A stretch of DNA of 64,000 nt from Sinimarinibacterium sp. NLF-5-8 (GTDB lineage Bacteria; Pseudomonadota; Gammaproteobacteria; Nevskiales; Nevskiaceae), in the NCBI RefSeq assembly GCF_010092425.1, contig NZ_CP048030.1:1240001-1304000 (forward strand). Direction: 5' to 3'. Below, in pieces: positions 36,404 to 44,248 of the stretch. The position numbers were made by a program, and so were the translations under genes. Positions within the stretch are counted from its first letter, which is position 1; each line of letters starts with the position of its first letter. Under the pieces are notes generated by a model. That model was not told the DNA's origin and searched no databases. It saw only the letters and a list, made by a program, of their open reading frames with translations.

Positions 36404-37771
36404 TCAGTGACCACCACGCGCAGCGGCCTGCGGGCTGAACTCCGCCGGCTTGAGCGGAAGATTGATCTGCCACCAGTCATTACCGCGCTCGTTGACCATG
36501 TACCAGGCTTCATACGCGCGCGCGGTGAGGTCGTGATAAACCGACACGCCGCGATGGAATGCCGAGGATTGCGGCGAGTAGAAGAAGTTGACGTAGCTGA
36601 CACGATACAGCTGGCCGCGCGCGTCGTAGTTATCGGCCCACAGCGTCAGCCAGGTATCTTCATCTGCATACAGGCGGCGTTTGCTGTAAACGTGGCGCAT
36701 GCCTTGCCTGAGTTCGCCTTCCACCACCCAGACGCGGTGCAATTCATAACGCACGATTTCGGGGTTCAGGGTGTTGGGCGTCAGCATGTCCTTGTACTTG
36801 AGCGCAGGATCGTTGACCTTGAAGTTGTGATACGGCACCAGCATCTCTTTTTTGCCGACCAGTTTCCAGGTGTAGCGCTCGGGCGAGCCGTTGAAGCCAT
36901 AGTCATCATCGACGGTACGGCCATTGAACGGCGGGACCGGGTAATCGCAGCACACTTCAGGCGCCTGGCGGACACGGCGAATGCCCGGCTGGTACTGCCA
37001 CGACTGGGTCGCGTCGTTGCTGAAGTTGTTGGGCTGATACCCCACCGCCACAAAGCCCTTGTCGCGCTCCGGCAACTGATAGCCGGTATAAAAATATGCG
37101 GCAATCTTGTCGGTATACGAAGCCCGCTCGGTTGGATTCATGCCGGTATTGAGCGTTTTGAACACGTTACGTCCGTAGGACACCGTACCGTTGGCCAGCA
37201 CCTGGGCAATATCGGTCACCGCTTTTTCTGACCACGCGCGCGGCGGGTTGATGATGTTCCAGACCGCTTCCTGGCCGTTCTGCGGGAATGCAAACGGAAT
37301 GCTGCCGGTGGTGCCGGTGATGCCCAGACCGCCGTCGATCACTTCCGAGGTGGTCGCATTCTTTTTGGTGGTATCACAGACGAACTGCGGAAAGCCAAAA
37401 TCGCGATGGCTCTGGTAAACGTTCATCTTGTAGGAATCCGGGTACTGCTTGAACAGCGCCTTCTGACCTTCGGTCAATTTGTCGGCGTGTTCGGCCATAT
37501 TGGCGGCCGTGATCGTGAACAGCGGCTTTTCGTCGGCATACGGCCCCGGATCGTAGCCGGATTTTGCCTTCATGCCCGGCCACTGGCCGACCCATTTGCC
37601 GGAATACTCAGGGATCCCCGATGCGGTGCCTGCTTTTTCGGCGCCCATGCAGGTGTATTTGTCGCCGCCGAGTTCAGCCGCTTTTGCGGCATCGACCTTG
37701 GCCGTTGCGGTTTGGGACAGCCCCGCCAGCAAAACTGCGGCACAACTGGCCGCCATGACATTCAACTTCAT
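36404..37771 (-). CDS. DUF1329 domain secreted protein
   Basis: 455 residues. The signal peptide (MKLNVMAASCAAVLLAGLSQTATA) ends at residue 24 or so, so it is periplasmic. The DUF1329 pattern is RRVRQAPEVCCDYPVPPFNGRTVDDDYGFNGSPERYTWKLVGKKEMLVPYHN with later YELHRVWVVEGELRQGMRHVYSKRRLYADEDTW. Such proteins share the LolA/LppX-like lipid-binding fold and are often found in catabolic gene clusters of hydrophobic compounds; a role in moving the substrate through the periplasm is inference. It lies between ferredoxin and SDR, on the same strand. Confidence 0.88.
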   Translation of the reverse strand: MKLNVMAASCAAVLLAGLSQTATAKVDAAKAAELGGDKYTCMGAEKAGTASGIPEYSGKWVGQWPGMKAKSGYDPGPYADEKPLFTITAANMAEHADKLTEGQKALFKQYPDSYKMNVYQSHRDFGFPQFVCDTTKKNATTSEVIDGGLGITGTTGSIPFAFPQNGQEAVWNIINPPRAWSEKAVTDIAQVLANGTVSYGRNVFKTLNTGMNPTERASYTDKIAAYFYTGYQLPERDKGFVAVGYQPNNFSNDATQSWQYQPGIRRVRQAPEVCCDYPVPPFNGRTVDDDYGFNGSPERYTWKLVGKKEMLVPYHNFKVNDPALKYKDMLTPNTLNPEIVRYELHRVWVVEGELRQGMRHVYSKRRLYADEDTWLTLWADNYDARGQLYRVSYVNFFYSPQSSAFHRGVSVYHDLTARAYEAWYMVNERGNDWWQINLPLKPAEFSPQAAARGGH

Positions 37772-37913
37772 GACATCTCCTCAATGATGAAAAATACTGC
37801 AAAACCAGAATATATCGACGAACCCAAAATGACAGCCCCGCCACTCAACCTGATCCGTGGCGCGCTGTCCAGATCGTTCAGGATTGCAACACCCGCTGCA
37901 TCATCCAAAACAA

Positions 37914-37946
37914 TGACCTGTGCAATTCGATTTGCGCACAGGGTCA
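37914..37946. other. Imperfect hairpin between ferredoxin and DUF1329 genes
   Basis: TGACCTGTGC and GCACAGGGTCA pair with one bulged G around AATTCGATTTGC. The 183-bp gap between the ferredoxin stop and the DUF1329 start otherwise shows nothing recognisable. Confidence 0.5.
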
Positions 37947-37954
37947 CGCTGACC

Positions 37955-38278
37955 TCATACCGGAGGCGCAATCTCGACGGCCAATCCCTGCAGGGCTGCA
38001 TGCATGCCAATCTGGCAGGACAGCCGCGAAGTGGGACGCAGCGGCACCAGATCGCCGATGGCCTCCAACATGGCGGCTTCATCCTCGCTCTTGGGCGGCA
38101 ACTTGTCGGCCCAGGCCGGATCGACATACACATGGCAGGTTCCGCACGACATCATGCCGCCACAGGTGCCTTGTACGCTGGTGCCTTCATCACGCAGCGT
38201 TTCCATCAGCTGGGTGCCTTCTTCGGCTTCCACGGTCGAAACCGCGCCGGCTTCACTCGTCACTGTTACCGCAACCAT
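37955..38278 (-). CDS. 2Fe-2S ferredoxin (adrenodoxin/putidaredoxin type)
   Basis: 107 residues from the ATG at 38278, with GGAGAGGG close upstream. Cluster ligands are C39, C45, C48 and C88 (TCGGMMSCGTCHVYV and LSCQIG), the vertebrate-type spacing C-x5-C-x2-C. It likely passes electrons to the Rieske oxygenase encoded just upstream. No reductase gene is in the window, so one must be supplied from elsewhere. Confidence 0.93.
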   Translation of the reverse strand: MVAVTVTSEAGAVSTVEAEEGTQLMETLRDEGTSVQGTCGGMMSCGTCHVYVDPAWADKLPPKSEDEAAMLEAIGDLVPLRPTSRLSCQIGMHAALQGLAVEIAPPV

Positions 38279-38301
38279 CAATCCCTCTCCAGAAAACAAA
38301 G

Positions 38302-38353
38302 CGGCTGCGCCGCGCATCCGGCGTTTTTCACGCCAGATGCGCGAACGCAGCCG
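38302..38353. other. Large hairpin between Rieske oxygenase and ferredoxin genes
   Basis: CGGCTGCG ... GCGCATC ... GGCGT in the first half pairs with ACGCC ... GATGCGC ... CGCAGCCG in the second around a TTTTTC loop. On the minus strand the transcript passes through it from oxygenase to ferredoxin. It lacks a terminal T-run. Confidence 0.65.
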
Positions 38354-38368
38354 TCACCACGAGATGCC

Positions 38369-39382
38369 TCAGGCTTTCGGCTGCGCGCCTTCAAAGCCGG
38401 GATAAAACTGCCGGAACCAGCGACGGAACGTCACGATCGGGCCGTCGCCATCACACAGCAGCGGGTTCGGACGATATTTTTTGTGGTTCCAGACGATGAA
38501 GTCCACGCTTTCAAAGCCGGCACTGTCCTCACCTTCGGCCGCACCGATCATGTGATCGATCATGCCCTTGGAGATCGCCAGTTCCTTGGTGCCTTCGGCG
38601 TAATCCACGTGACGGAACTTCATGTTCATCGTGGTTTTTTCCTTGGTCACCGGCACCGAATACGAAATCATCGTGCAGGTGATGCCGTCCTTGGTGAAAC
38701 GCATGACGTTCAGCCCCGGGCCGTAGATATCGCCAACGATGTAGCCATTGCCAATATTCAACTTCATCAGCGGGCCATCATATTTGGCTTCGACCGGCGG
38801 AATGATCGGCGCCTTGTGCAAAAACTTCAGATGCGCAACGTCAACGCCGTTTTCGGCAATTTCCTGGATGCAGGTATCGGCCGTCCACGAACCTGCACGA
38901 GCACCGGCGTAGCCGGTGGCGTCTTCCAGTTCGGGGATATATGGCAGCTCATAGGTCGGCTCATCGCACTGCGGGTGATACCACGCCCACAACATGCCGT
39001 ATTTTTCGACCATCGGCAGCGTGCGCAGGATCGCCTGTTTTTTGACGATCGGCGGCGTCAGCTTGGCGTAGGGAATCACCTTGCACCAGCCTTCGGTATC
39101 GTATTCCCAGTGGTGGAACGGGCAGCGCAGGTGCTCACCGCAAACCTCACCGCCGTGACCCATGTGCGCACCCAGATGCGGACAGTAAGGATCGGACATT
39201 CCGGGCTTGCCGGACTCGGTGCGGAACAGCACCCATTCCTGCCCAAACAGAAAAACGTTGCGCAGCTCGCCTGCCTTCAGATTTTCTGATTCGTCAACAT
39301 AAAACCAGCCCACCGGGATCGGGAACGGTGAACGCTCCAAGTGTTGAGATTCCAGAAGTTGGTTGAGATCGATGGCACCCAT
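38369..39382 (-). CDS. Rieske [2Fe-2S] oxygenase, KshA/Neverland-like
   Basis: 337 residues. The Rieske cluster ligands are C67, H69 (YCPHLGAHMGHGG) and C87, H90 (CPFHHWEYD). The catalytic domain has the mononuclear iron site N178-x2-D181-x2-H184-x4-H189 in ENGVDVAHLKFLHK. Size and layout fit single-component-type oxygenases such as 3-ketosteroid 9-alpha-hydroxylase or cholesterol 7-desaturase, rather than two-subunit aromatic dioxygenases. It inserts O2 into, or desaturates, a hydrophobic ring substrate; which one is unknown. It heads the ferredoxin-DUF1329-SDR series on the minus strand. Confidence 0.9.
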   Translation of the reverse strand: MGAIDLNQLLESQHLERSPFPIPVGWFYVDESENLKAGELRNVFLFGQEWVLFRTESGKPGMSDPYCPHLGAHMGHGGEVCGEHLRCPFHHWEYDTEGWCKVIPYAKLTPPIVKKQAILRTLPMVEKYGMLWAWYHPQCDEPTYELPYIPELEDATGYAGARAGSWTADTCIQEIAENGVDVAHLKFLHKAPIIPPVEAKYDGPLMKLNIGNGYIVGDIYGPGLNVMRFTKDGITCTMISYSVPVTKEKTTMNMKFRHVDYAEGTKELAISKGMIDHMIGAAEGEDSAGFESVDFIVWNHKKYRPNPLLCDGDGPIVTFRRWFRQFYPGFEGAQPKA

Positions 39383-39401
39383 GATGGTCAGCCCTCCATT
39401 A

Positions 39402-39421
39402 ATTGCACGTCAATTGCACGA
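39402..39421. promoter_or_regulatory. Direct repeat of AATTGCACG upstream of Rieske gene
   Basis: Two exact copies, 39402-39410 and 39413-39421, 11 bp apart centre to centre, one helical turn. They lie 20-39 bp before the ATG in the gap that must contain the promoter, and could be a regulator site (for instance of the nearby TetR protein). Confidence 0.4.
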
Positions 39422-39537
39422 TTTGAAACAACGCGATGTAGACCCAAAGATTGCAAGAACCCTGGCAAGAATGGTGCACTTGCAAGCGGTTCGGCGTCTT
39501 AGTCCGTTCAGGTGAAACTCAAAATACCCTGCGCAAA

Positions 39538-39702
39538 TCACTCCTCGTAGGGTTCAAACGATGACTTCGGCGACGCACATTCCGGACACATCCAATCGTC
39601 CGGAATATCTTCGAACCGGGTTCCCGGTGCGATGTCATGGTCGGGTAACCCCGCCGCCTCGTCGTACACAAAACCACAAATCACACAAATCCACTTTTTC
39701 AT
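39538..39702 (-). CDS. Rubredoxin
   Basis: A 54-residue gene. It begins MKKWICVICGFVYDEAAG. The four iron ligands are C6, C9, C39 and C42 (CPECASPK, where the usual residues after the second pair are CG). GAGGAG precedes the ATG at 39702, only 12 bp after the TetR stop, so it is in the TetR transcript. Rubredoxins carry electrons to alkane hydroxylases or similar oxygenases. It may serve the adjacent oxidative cluster, but its partner is unknown. Confidence 0.92.
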   Translation of the reverse strand: MKKWICVICGFVYDEAAGLPDHDIAPGTRFEDIPDDWMCPECASPKSSFEPYEE

Positions 39703-39714
39703 CGTCACCGCTCC

Positions 39715-40428
39715 TCAAATTTTTTCGGCAGCATCCGGCAATGACTCACCGCGCGCCTGGGCAATGCCGCGCAGCAAATCCATCAGCCCGCGCATCCACA
39801 GCGCAGGATCACTGTTCAGATACACCTGGCTGACGCGGCGCACCCGTGTCAGCTCATGCGGCGCCCGGCTGCTGAGCACCCGTCGCATCGCCATATCCTG
39901 CGGCAGCCCCGACTGCGCCGCCGCCGCAACCGAACTGGCGCCCACCGCTGCGCCGATCACCAGCATCGCCACCGAATGATGCAGATGCACACCTTCGGCC
40001 GGGGTAAACCCATGCGGTTCCAGTGCCGCCAGAAATTGCTCCAGAAAATCAACCTCGACCTCGGGCCCGAGCCGCCCTTTCATCAACTCGTAAACCAGTT
40101 GCGGCTCACGCACAAACGACTCAAACAGCGCCTCGGCATAACCCATCGCAATTTGCGACCAATGCGTGGCCCGAGCCGCTTCCTGCAATGGCAGGCGGCC
40201 GCTCAGTGCAACCTTGAACGCCGCAAGCCGCACCAGCTCATCGCGATTGCGCACATGCCGGTAAAGCGTGGCCACGCCCACCCCAAGCCGGTCGGCCACC
40301 TGTTTGAGCGTGACGCCTTCAAGTCCGATTTCTATGGCGGCTGCAACGATATCCGGCGCCTGGACACGCGGTGGGCGCCCCACCCGTGGCGAGCTGCCAG
40401 ACATCGTTTTGAGCACCGTATTGGCCAT
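39715..40428 (-). CDS. TetR-family transcriptional regulator
   Basis: 237 residues from the ATG at 40428 (a TTG eight codons up coincides with the GGAGG). The HTH is at about residues 25-70 (IVAAAIEIGLEGVTLKQVADRLGVGVATLYRHVRNRDELVRLAA). A ligand domain follows. It is the first gene of a two-gene unit with rubredoxin and is the likely controller of the adjacent catabolic genes. Confidence 0.9.
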   Translation of the reverse strand: MANTVLKTMSGSSPRVGRPPRVQAPDIVAAAIEIGLEGVTLKQVADRLGVGVATLYRHVRNRDELVRLAAFKVALSGRLPLQEAARATHWSQIAMGYAEALFESFVREPQLVYELMKGRLGPEVEVDFLEQFLAALEPHGFTPAEGVHLHHSVAMLVIGAAVGASSVAAAAQSGLPQDMAMRRVLSSRAPHELTRVRRVSQVYLNSDPALWMRGLMDLLRGIAQARGESLPDAAEKI

Positions 40429-40473
40429 TGCGCGGGTGCGCCTCCGAGGCAATTCTTCGATGGCCTAAGTTTT

Positions 40474-40487
40474 GAGAATGAGTTCTC
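40474..40487. promoter_or_regulatory. Candidate TetR operator
   Basis: GAGAA-TGAG-TTCTC inverted repeat about 50 bp upstream of the TetR start codon, in a short AT-rich patch. Arms extend weakly (TTT/AAA). A possible autoregulatory site. Confidence 0.35.
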
Positions 40488-40527
40488 GAAATGCTTACCC
40501 CAGATGGATGAGCCACGGTCACCGCAT

Positions 40528-40765
40528 TCACGCCAGCGCCTCCAGCAGCGCCATCACCCGCGCGGTGGCACCCTGATGCGCGCCCAGTGCGGCCACCACG
40601 TCGAGGGCGGCAACGGTGTGCGGATCAGCGCACCACCAAAGCGCGCAAACCGCTGGCTGGACCGCGGCGACATGTGCGCATTCGCCAGCACAAGGGAATG
40701 CCGCGCGCACGGGTTACGGCAAACAAATGCGACCAGCAGGGTTGCGGCCTGCACTTCGCCGACCA
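40528..40765 (-). pseudogene. Decayed fragment of waaA (Kdo transferase)
   Basis: Not a working gene: about 240 bp whose translations in two frames match separate parts of the intact waaA at 41453-42712. From its 5' side: VGEVQAATLL (intact SVGEVQAATPLV), then LVLANAHMSPRSSQRFARFGGALIR (intact LLLANARMSPRSSQRFVRFGGALIR), a frame change, then ALDVVAA directly joined to LGAHQGATARVMALLEALA (intact AIDVVAA, and much later LGAHEGATARVMALLWSLRG). At least two internal deletions and one frameshift separate it from the functional copy, which lies on the same strand about 700 bp away. Confidence 0.85.
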
Positions 40766-40881
40766 TGCCGTGGCCATGTTCACGCAGGAACTTGCCCGGC
40801 AACGCACGCCCCAACGTGTCCCCGGACACGCGTAAACATCGATCGCTACACTGCGCAACAGACCTCTCGACAACACCTGCC

Positions 40882-41418
40882 ATGCCTTCTCGCCACGGCC
40901 TGCAACCCCGGCACGACAACCCCGACTGGCGCATTGCCTATCGCCCCCACACCGCGTTTGGTGGGCCAGGCTACGCGCGCGCCTACGGCTGGGGCTGGCT
41001 TTCCGTCCCCGGCGCACTGCTGGTCATCGTCGGGGTCGCCGGATTACTGATCGCCAAGTCCACTGCGTTCTGGACTCTGCTCGGCCTCGGCGCAGCACTG
41101 GTCATCGCCAGCATTCCGCTCAATGCCTACAGCGAGAGACGTTCCATGCGCCTGTTGCCCGCACAGTTCATCGATGCCGAAATCCGCCACCTGCGCCATA
41201 CGCCGATGATGAAAGGTGGCTGGGCGGTGCGTGCGCTGGTGCGCTTCACACTGGACGGCAGCAACATTGAAACCACGCCCGGACAGTTTGGCTACGACTA
41301 TCTGCCCGGGGAAGCGGCAGCCCGGCGGTTCGTCGAAAAACTGCAAAAGGAGCCGATCCTGCTCTGGGTCGATCCGCAGCACCCGCAACGCAGCTATTTC
41401 AAGCATCTGCGCGGGTGA
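40882..41418 (+). CDS. DUF3592-like membrane protein
   Basis: 178 residues from the ATG at 40882; the frame is open far upstream but that part is antisense to TetR. Two hydrophobic helices (WGWLSVPGALLVIVGVAGLLIAKS and FWTLLGLGAALVIASIPLNAYS) are followed by a soluble part with AVRALVRFTLDGSNIETTPGQFGYDYLPGEAAARRFVEKLQKEPILLWVDPQHPQRSYF, which fits DUF3592-type proteins. Function unknown. It sits between the waaA relic and the intact waaA, on the other strand. Confidence 0.65.
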   Translation: MPSRHGLQPRHDNPDWRIAYRPHTAFGGPGYARAYGWGWLSVPGALLVIVGVAGLLIAKSTAFWTLLGLGAALVIASIPLNAYSERRSMRLLPAQFIDAEIRHLRHTPMMKGGWAVRALVRFTLDGSNIETTPGQFGYDYLPGEAAARRFVEKLQKEPILLWVDPQHPQRSYFKHLRG

Positions 41419-41452
41419 TGACCGCGCAATGGGCTGAACAAACGGAGCGGCT

Positions 41453-42712
41453 TCAGCCGCGAAGCGACCACAACAACGCCATCACCCGTGCCGTAGCTCC
41501 CTCATGTGCGCCAAGCGCGGCGTGGGCGCGGGTGCCCATTTGGCGGGCACGGGCAGGGTCGGACAACAGGGCGTGCAATGCGTTACCCAGTCCTTGCGCG
41601 TCTGCGATTTGTTGCGCGCCGCCTGCGCCGAGCAGCAGGTCACGCGCGGGGCGTTGGTTGTCCATGTGGGGGCCGAACAGAACGGGCAGATGGACGGCTG
41701 CCGGTTCCAGCACGTTGTGGCCGCCAATCGGGATCAGGCTGCCGCCGACGAATGCGGCGTCGGCAGCGGACAGATAAGTGAACACTTCGCCCATGCTGTC
41801 GCCCAGCAAGACTTGCGTGGTTTCGCGCGCGCCCTCGCCGCTGCTGCGGCGTTGCGCGGTCAAACCTGTGGCCTCCTGGACTTCTTTCCACACGGCGTCA
41901 AAGCGTTGCGGATGGCGCGGGACGAGGATCAGCGCGGCGTCGGGGATGTGCTCAAGCAATTGCTGGTGTGCGGCAAGTGCAGCGGTTTCTTCGCCCTGAT
42001 GGGTGCTGACCGCAGCCCACACGGGGCGCTGGGTGCCGAGTGCGGCGCGCAAGGCTTGTCCAGCCTCGATCTGCGCGGGCGGTGCGGCGCATTCAAATTT
42101 GAGATTGCCGACGACTTCAACGCGGCGCGCGCCCAAGGTGCGATACGCCTGCGCGTCGTGTTCGGCCTGCGCGGCCACCACGTCGATGGCGGCGACGGTG
42201 TTGCGGATCAGCGCGCCGCCAAAACGCACGAATCTCTGGCTGGAACGCGGCGACATGCGCGCGTTGGCGAGTAGCAAGGGAATGCCGCGCGCGTGAAGGG
42301 CGGCAAACAGGTGCGGCCACAGTTCGGCTTCCATGACCACCGCGCGCTGCGGTTGCCAGCGATCCAGAAAGCGCGCGACCAGCGGCGGCAAGTCCATCGG
42401 GATGAAGGCGTGTTGCACGCGCGTGTTCCAGCGGCTGCGCACCAGCGCGGCGCCGGTGGCGGTCATGGTGGTGAGGGCAATCGCGCCGTCACCATGCTGC
42501 GCCAGCAGGGCATCCACCAGCGGGGTTGCGGCCTGCACTTCACCGACTGACGCGGCGTGTACCCAGACCTGAATCGGCTGCGTGGGTGCGGGCGCTGCAC
42601 CCAAGCGTTCACGCCAGCGCGCGCGCGCGTCGGCATCACCGCGCCGTTGCAGCAGCCACAACCCCGGCACCAGCGCCAGCCCCATCAATGCGGTGTAGAT
42701 CATGCGCAGCAT
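41453..42712 (-). CDS. waaA: 3-deoxy-D-manno-octulosonic acid (Kdo) transferase
   Basis: 419 residues. It transfers Kdo from CMP-Kdo to the lipid A precursor at the inner membrane. An N-terminal hydrophobic anchor (MIYTALMGLALVPGLWLL) precedes the GT-B fold. Conserved blocks are WVHAASVGEVQAATPLV, LANARMSPRSSQRF, LVPRHPQRF and GGHNVLEPAA. Its ATG overlaps the kdkA stop by one base (TGATG), making kdkA and waaA a coupled pair. A decayed partial copy lies at 40528-40765. Confidence 0.95.
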   Translation of the reverse strand: MLRMIYTALMGLALVPGLWLLQRRGDADARARWRERLGAAPAPTQPIQVWVHAASVGEVQAATPLVDALLAQHGDGAIALTTMTATGAALVRSRWNTRVQHAFIPMDLPPLVARFLDRWQPQRAVVMEAELWPHLFAALHARGIPLLLANARMSPRSSQRFVRFGGALIRNTVAAIDVVAAQAEHDAQAYRTLGARRVEVVGNLKFECAAPPAQIEAGQALRAALGTQRPVWAAVSTHQGEETAALAAHQQLLEHIPDAALILVPRHPQRFDAVWKEVQEATGLTAQRRSSGEGARETTQVLLGDSMGEVFTYLSAADAAFVGGSLIPIGGHNVLEPAAVHLPVLFGPHMDNQRPARDLLLGAGGAQQIADAQGLGNALHALLSDPARARQMGTRAHAALGAHEGATARVMALLWSLRG

Positions 42713-43422
42713 CAGGCGTTTACAACGTCGAGCAAGGTTTGCCAATCGGCCTCACGCACGCATGGCGTGGGTTGTTTGGCATTGAATTTATCGATGGAGC
42801 GTTTGAAGCGCGCGAGGTCTTTTGCAAATTGTGCGGCGGTGGTGCCGAAGCGCGCCTTGTCAAAGTCGATGACCTGCACCTGATCCTGCGCGTCGATCAA
42901 GACGTTGCGCACGTTGAGGTCAGGGTGATGCACGTCAGCCTCGCGCAACTGGCGCAGCACGCTGCCGATGCGCTGCCAGTGCGCGGGTGTGGCCTGCCCT
43001 GCGGCGAGCAGATCGCAAAACGGTTGCGTGCCGGGCAGATATTCGGTGAGCAAATCGCCGCGATACCACGCGCCTTGCCTGACCACATGTGCAGCCACCG
43101 GGCGCGGCACCGGCAAGCCCTGCGCGCGCAGCGCGGCGGTCAGGTGCCATTCCTGCCACGCGCGGGTGTTGTCCAGCCCCGTCCACACATAGGTTTGATT
43201 GGAAACCTTGGCGACCAGCCCGCCGCGCAGGTAGCGCCGCAGCACCCAGCGCGCGCCGTCATGCGCCACCAGCAACGCCTGCCCGCGCCCGCTGAAACGC
43301 GCCTGCACGGCGTTGCGCGCCTGCCACCAGTCCGGGTCAAAAAAATCGGTGGCCGGCTGCGGCATCAACATTGCGTCATACAAAACATGGTGCGCGCCGC
43401 TGTGCCAAATCTGCGAGGTCAT
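42712..43422 (-). CDS. kdkA: 3-deoxy-D-manno-octulosonic acid kinase
   Basis: 236 residues. It phosphorylates Kdo in the inner core of LPS using ATP. It has a protein-kinase-like fold: VHHPDLNVRNVLIDAQDQVQVIDFDKARFG holds the catalytic Asp-x4-Asn and DFD motifs. Its ATG at 43422 overlaps the stop of the preceding glycosyltransferase by 4 nt. Kinase and transferase adjacency implies a core with a single phosphorylated Kdo, as in Haemophilus; that is inference. Confidence 0.9.
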   Translation of the reverse strand: MTSQIWHSGAHHVLYDAMLMPQPATDFFDPDWWQARNAVQARFSGRGQALLVAHDGARWVLRRYLRGGLVAKVSNQTYVWTGLDNTRAWQEWHLTAALRAQGLPVPRPVAAHVVRQGAWYRGDLLTEYLPGTQPFCDLLAAGQATPAHWQRIGSVLRQLREADVHHPDLNVRNVLIDAQDQVQVIDFDKARFGTTAAQFAKDLARFKRSIDKFNAKQPTPCVREADWQTLLDVVNA

Positions 43423-44174
43423 GGCTTTTGCGTATCCGCCTGCAGATACGCCGCCAGCCACGGCGCGGGACGCATGGGGCGATACCACTTGGCACCGATG
43501 CCTTCCACGGCTTCTTCCGGTTTGGGGCGGCCATGAAACACCAGCACCTTGGCCTGCGCGGGCGCTTGCGGGGTTTGCCACAGCGATTGCGGCAAGGCGG
43601 GCACGCAGTCGTACTTCCAGCTTGCGCACCAGCCGCGCGGCCAGTATTTGAGCAAGCCCTGCCCACGCATCACGTCGCACAGAAATTCCTGTTCGTTGCG
43701 ATAGCGTTGTTGCACTTCTGCGCCGAGTTCCAGCAGGCGCGGATAGACGCCGTAATCGCGGCTGGCGTCGTAGTAAAACGTGGAGGTGTTGCCCGTCCAG
43801 CGGTTGCGGTAGCGAACCCATTTGTAGTCTTTGATGACGGCAAACGACGGATCAAAGATGAAAAAATTATCCAGCGGCTTGAGCAACACCACGTCGAGAT
43901 CGAGATACACCGTCGGCCCGCTGACCACGCCGCGCAGTTCTGGCGCAAACAACGTCAGCTTGCGCCAGCCGCGATTCATCACATGGTTGCCGATCACCGG
44001 CAAATCGGGAATCTGCACCACGCGCACTTCGGGAATGATGCCCTCGGGGTAGTCGGTGACACAGATCAGCTCAAACGGCGACTTTTGTACTCTCTTGAGC
44101 GCGCGGTACAGACGATTGACTTCATCTGCGGGATATTTGATGCCCCATTTGGCACAGATAAATTGGTGGCTCAT
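43419..44174 (-). CDS. GT-A-type glycosyltransferase, paralogue A
   Basis: 251 residues from the ATG at 44174; an upstream TTG at 44192 is less likely. Features are an N-terminal FICAKWGIKYPADEVNRLYRAL, a DxD-type motif VYLDLDVVLLKPLDNF (metal and nucleotide-sugar), RNEQEFLCDVM, then YWPRGWCASWKYDCVP. It is homologous to the proteins at 47941 and 48730. It is coupled to kdkA, so it likely adds a sugar to the LPS core. Sugar and acceptor are unknown. Confidence 0.8.
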   Translation of the reverse strand: MSHQFICAKWGIKYPADEVNRLYRALKRVQKSPFELICVTDYPEGIIPEVRVVQIPDLPVIGNHVMNRGWRKLTLFAPELRGVVSGPTVYLDLDVVLLKPLDNFFIFDPSFAVIKDYKWVRYRNRWTGNTSTFYYDASRDYGVYPRLLELGAEVQQRYRNEQEFLCDVMRGQGLLKYWPRGWCASWKYDCVPALPQSLWQTPQAPAQAKVLVFHGRPKPEEAVEGIGAKWYRPMRPAPWLAAYLQADTQKP

Positions 44175-44248
44175 GGTTCGGGTGGTCAACAAAGGTTTAA
44201 AAGACGGACATCAGTGTAAAGGCTCATCCACAACGGGTGCCGCCACAA

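Noticed and set aside
33844-36438. 864-aa plus-strand open frame
   Set aside because: Antisense to the second aldehyde dehydrogenase and the SDR, which have clear catalytic motifs. It is basic and lacks any recognisable domain, as expected of an antisense frame in GC-rich DNA.
37406-39289. 627-aa plus-strand open frame
   Set aside because: Antisense to the Rieske oxygenase, ferredoxin and part of the DUF1329 gene, all with full motif sets.
40528-40710. 60-aa ORF as a working gene
   Set aside because: It is the C-terminal remnant of the waaA relic; the frame is broken relative to the matching upstream fragment.
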